This document shows, piece after piece, positions 5,078 through 5,907 of a stretch of DNA of 5,907 nt (within the stretch, counting starts at the first letter, position 1; each line of letters begins with the position of its first letter). Where the stretch lies: contig CALIEP010000342.1 of NCBI GenBank assembly GCA_938022345.1, positions 1 through 5,907 of the forward strand, written 5' to 3'. A model generated the notes under the pieces. That model did no database searches. It was not told where the DNA came from and worked only from the letters and a program-made list of their open reading frames with translations. The translations under genes were made by a program, and so were the position numbers. The stretch comes from an uncultured Actinomyces sp. (GTDB lineage: Bacteria; Actinomycetota; Actinomycetes; Actinomycetales; Actinomycetaceae).

Positions 5078-5907
5078 CTAATCTGCAAGAAGCCCCAGCA
5101 GGTGATCGACAACCTTCCCTCCCGAATAGGCGGAGCCATCGTGCTGGTACTCGTTCGTGATGTAGTGGTGAGTGCCAATGAGCTCGCCCGTCTGAAGGGA
5201 CAATTCACGTGGCACAAACATGTCGTCGTAGTAGACCGCGGCTGCAACGGGGACCGTGTTCTGCGCCAATGCCTCGGGAAGGTAAACCGGCGCTGCATCT
5301 GTCACCTGCGCGAGGATATCGGCGACCTCCGCCAAGGGAGCGAGCCCGGGGTCCTCGTCGAAGACGCGGTGCATGAAGTGCTCACCCGTGAGGTAGTAGG
5401 GCTCGGAACTATCCAGGGGATCAGCATCCTTGGCGAAACCGGGAACTTCTTCGGCTAGGCGATCTGCCGCCCAATTCGTTGCGGTTCCGCGCAATTCGGG
5501 CGTTGCGCAGGCGTAGATGAATTCCTGGAACACGCCGTAGATCGGCGCAACATTCGTTGCGTCGCCGATTGCTTCCAAGAATTGGGTGGACAGGCGGCGC
5601 TGGCCGTTGATGGTCACCCATGGGCCCTCGAGCAGGTAGTGGAGCTGATCGGTGCGTCCCTGTCCGCCCAGCATCATGCCGATCTGACGGAAGCGGGCGC
5701 TGCTCAGGCGCTCGCCGGTCGGGAGGAGTTCCTCGGTGTCGCGAAGGTGTGCGGCGATCTGGCGGATTGTTGTCTCGTCTTCGGGATGACGCTGGAAATA
5801 GACGCGGTTGCGCGCTGCTGTGCGCTGGTAGGTCAGGCGGTAGATCTCATCGACATGGACGAGGCCGGGCAGGCCTCCCGTGATCAGGCTGGCCTTGAGG
5901 CCCTGGG
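5078..5907 (-). CDS. Proline iminopeptidase, alpha/beta hydrolase of peptidase family S33 (C-terminal part)
   Basis: The frame is open from the right edge to the TAG at 5080-5078, giving 275 visible C-terminal residues; about 150 N-terminal residues, including the nucleophilic serine, should lie outside the window. This family removes N-terminal proline from peptides in the cytoplasm. Family-typical segments are visible: I-T-G-G-L-P-G-L followed by D-E-I-Y-R-L-T-Y near the left end of the visible part, F-Q-R-H-P-E-D-E, A-T-N-W-A-A-D-R, and L-T-G-E-H-F. The catalytic acid is one of the two aspartates in Y-Y-D-D-M-F-V-P (visible residues 227-228). The catalytic histidine is in Y-Q-H-D-G (255), a separation of 27-28 residues that fits the family. 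An ATG at 5677 is internal, not the start. The gene runs in the same direction as nrdF with a 140-base gap. Some S33 members cleave other residues, so the exact substrate is less certain than the family. Confidence 0.9.
   Translation of the reverse strand, partial: QGLKASLITGGLPGLVHVDEIYRLTYQRTAARNRVYFQRHPEDETTIRQIAAHLRDTEELLPTGERLSSARFRQIGMMLGGQGRTDQLHYLLEGPWVTINGQRRLSTQFLEAIGDATNVAPIYGVFQEFIYACATPELRGTATNWAADRLAEEVPGFAKDADPLDSSEPYYLTGEHFMHRVFDEDPGLAPLAEVADILAQVTDAAPVYLPEALAQNTVPVAAAVYYDDMFVPRELSLQTGELIGTHHYITNEYQHDGSAYSGGKVVDHLLGLLAD

Noticed and set aside
5012..5458. A 148-codon plus-strand frame opposite the iminopeptidase gene
   Set aside because: It is antisense to the conserved S33 catalytic region and starts within the intergenic CG run without a ribosome-binding site.

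Overview
The window looks like a chromosomal segment of a moderately high-GC actinobacterium, most likely from the Actinomyces/Schaalia group. The pointers are a class Ib NrdF of actinobacterial type, a sortase-anchored surface protein with prealbumin-like (SpaA/Cna-B type) modules and paired cysteines, and an actinobacterial-type proline iminopeptidase. The genus is an inference from family resemblance. No rRNA, tRNA, CRISPR array, insertion sequence or phage gene was seen.

Left part (1-1255): the 3' end of a secreted glycoside hydrolase gene on the plus strand. The visible protein begins exactly at the GH16 catalytic motif (E-V-D-I-F-E). It continues through the rest of the GH16 fold and ends in two tandem CBM35-like carbohydrate-binding modules, with no cell-wall anchor. 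A 155-base gap follows. It holds a strong ribosome-binding site in front of a 20-codon ORF of doubtful reality, and a weak promoter candidate.

Middle part (1256-3886): one large plus-strand gene for an 876-residue surface protein. It has a long signal peptide, an unusual aromatic-rich N-terminal region, a segment resembling a 'choice-of-anchor K' domain, a prealbumin-like module, a DUF11-like module with a calcium-loop-like motif, a terminal SpaA-like module, and a sorting signal reading LPVAG instead of LPxTG. A strong hairpin at 3896-3937 lies between this gene and the convergent gene on the right and probably terminates both.

Right part (3975-5907): two minus-strand genes. The upstream one, cut by the window edge, is an alpha/beta-hydrolase proline iminopeptidase (C-terminal 275 residues visible). 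Downstream is nrdF, the radical-bearing small subunit of class Ib ribonucleotide reductase, with all metal ligands and the radical tyrosine present. nrdE, nrdI and nrdH are not next to it. A perfect 14-bp palindrome sits in a candidate nrdF promoter in the 140-base gap.

Functionally, the plus-strand pair (secreted polysaccharide-degrading enzyme plus wall-anchored adhesin-like protein) fits a host- or biofilm-associated lifestyle. The minus-strand pair is housekeeping: deoxynucleotide synthesis and peptide turnover. No gene-free stretch exceeds about 155 bases.
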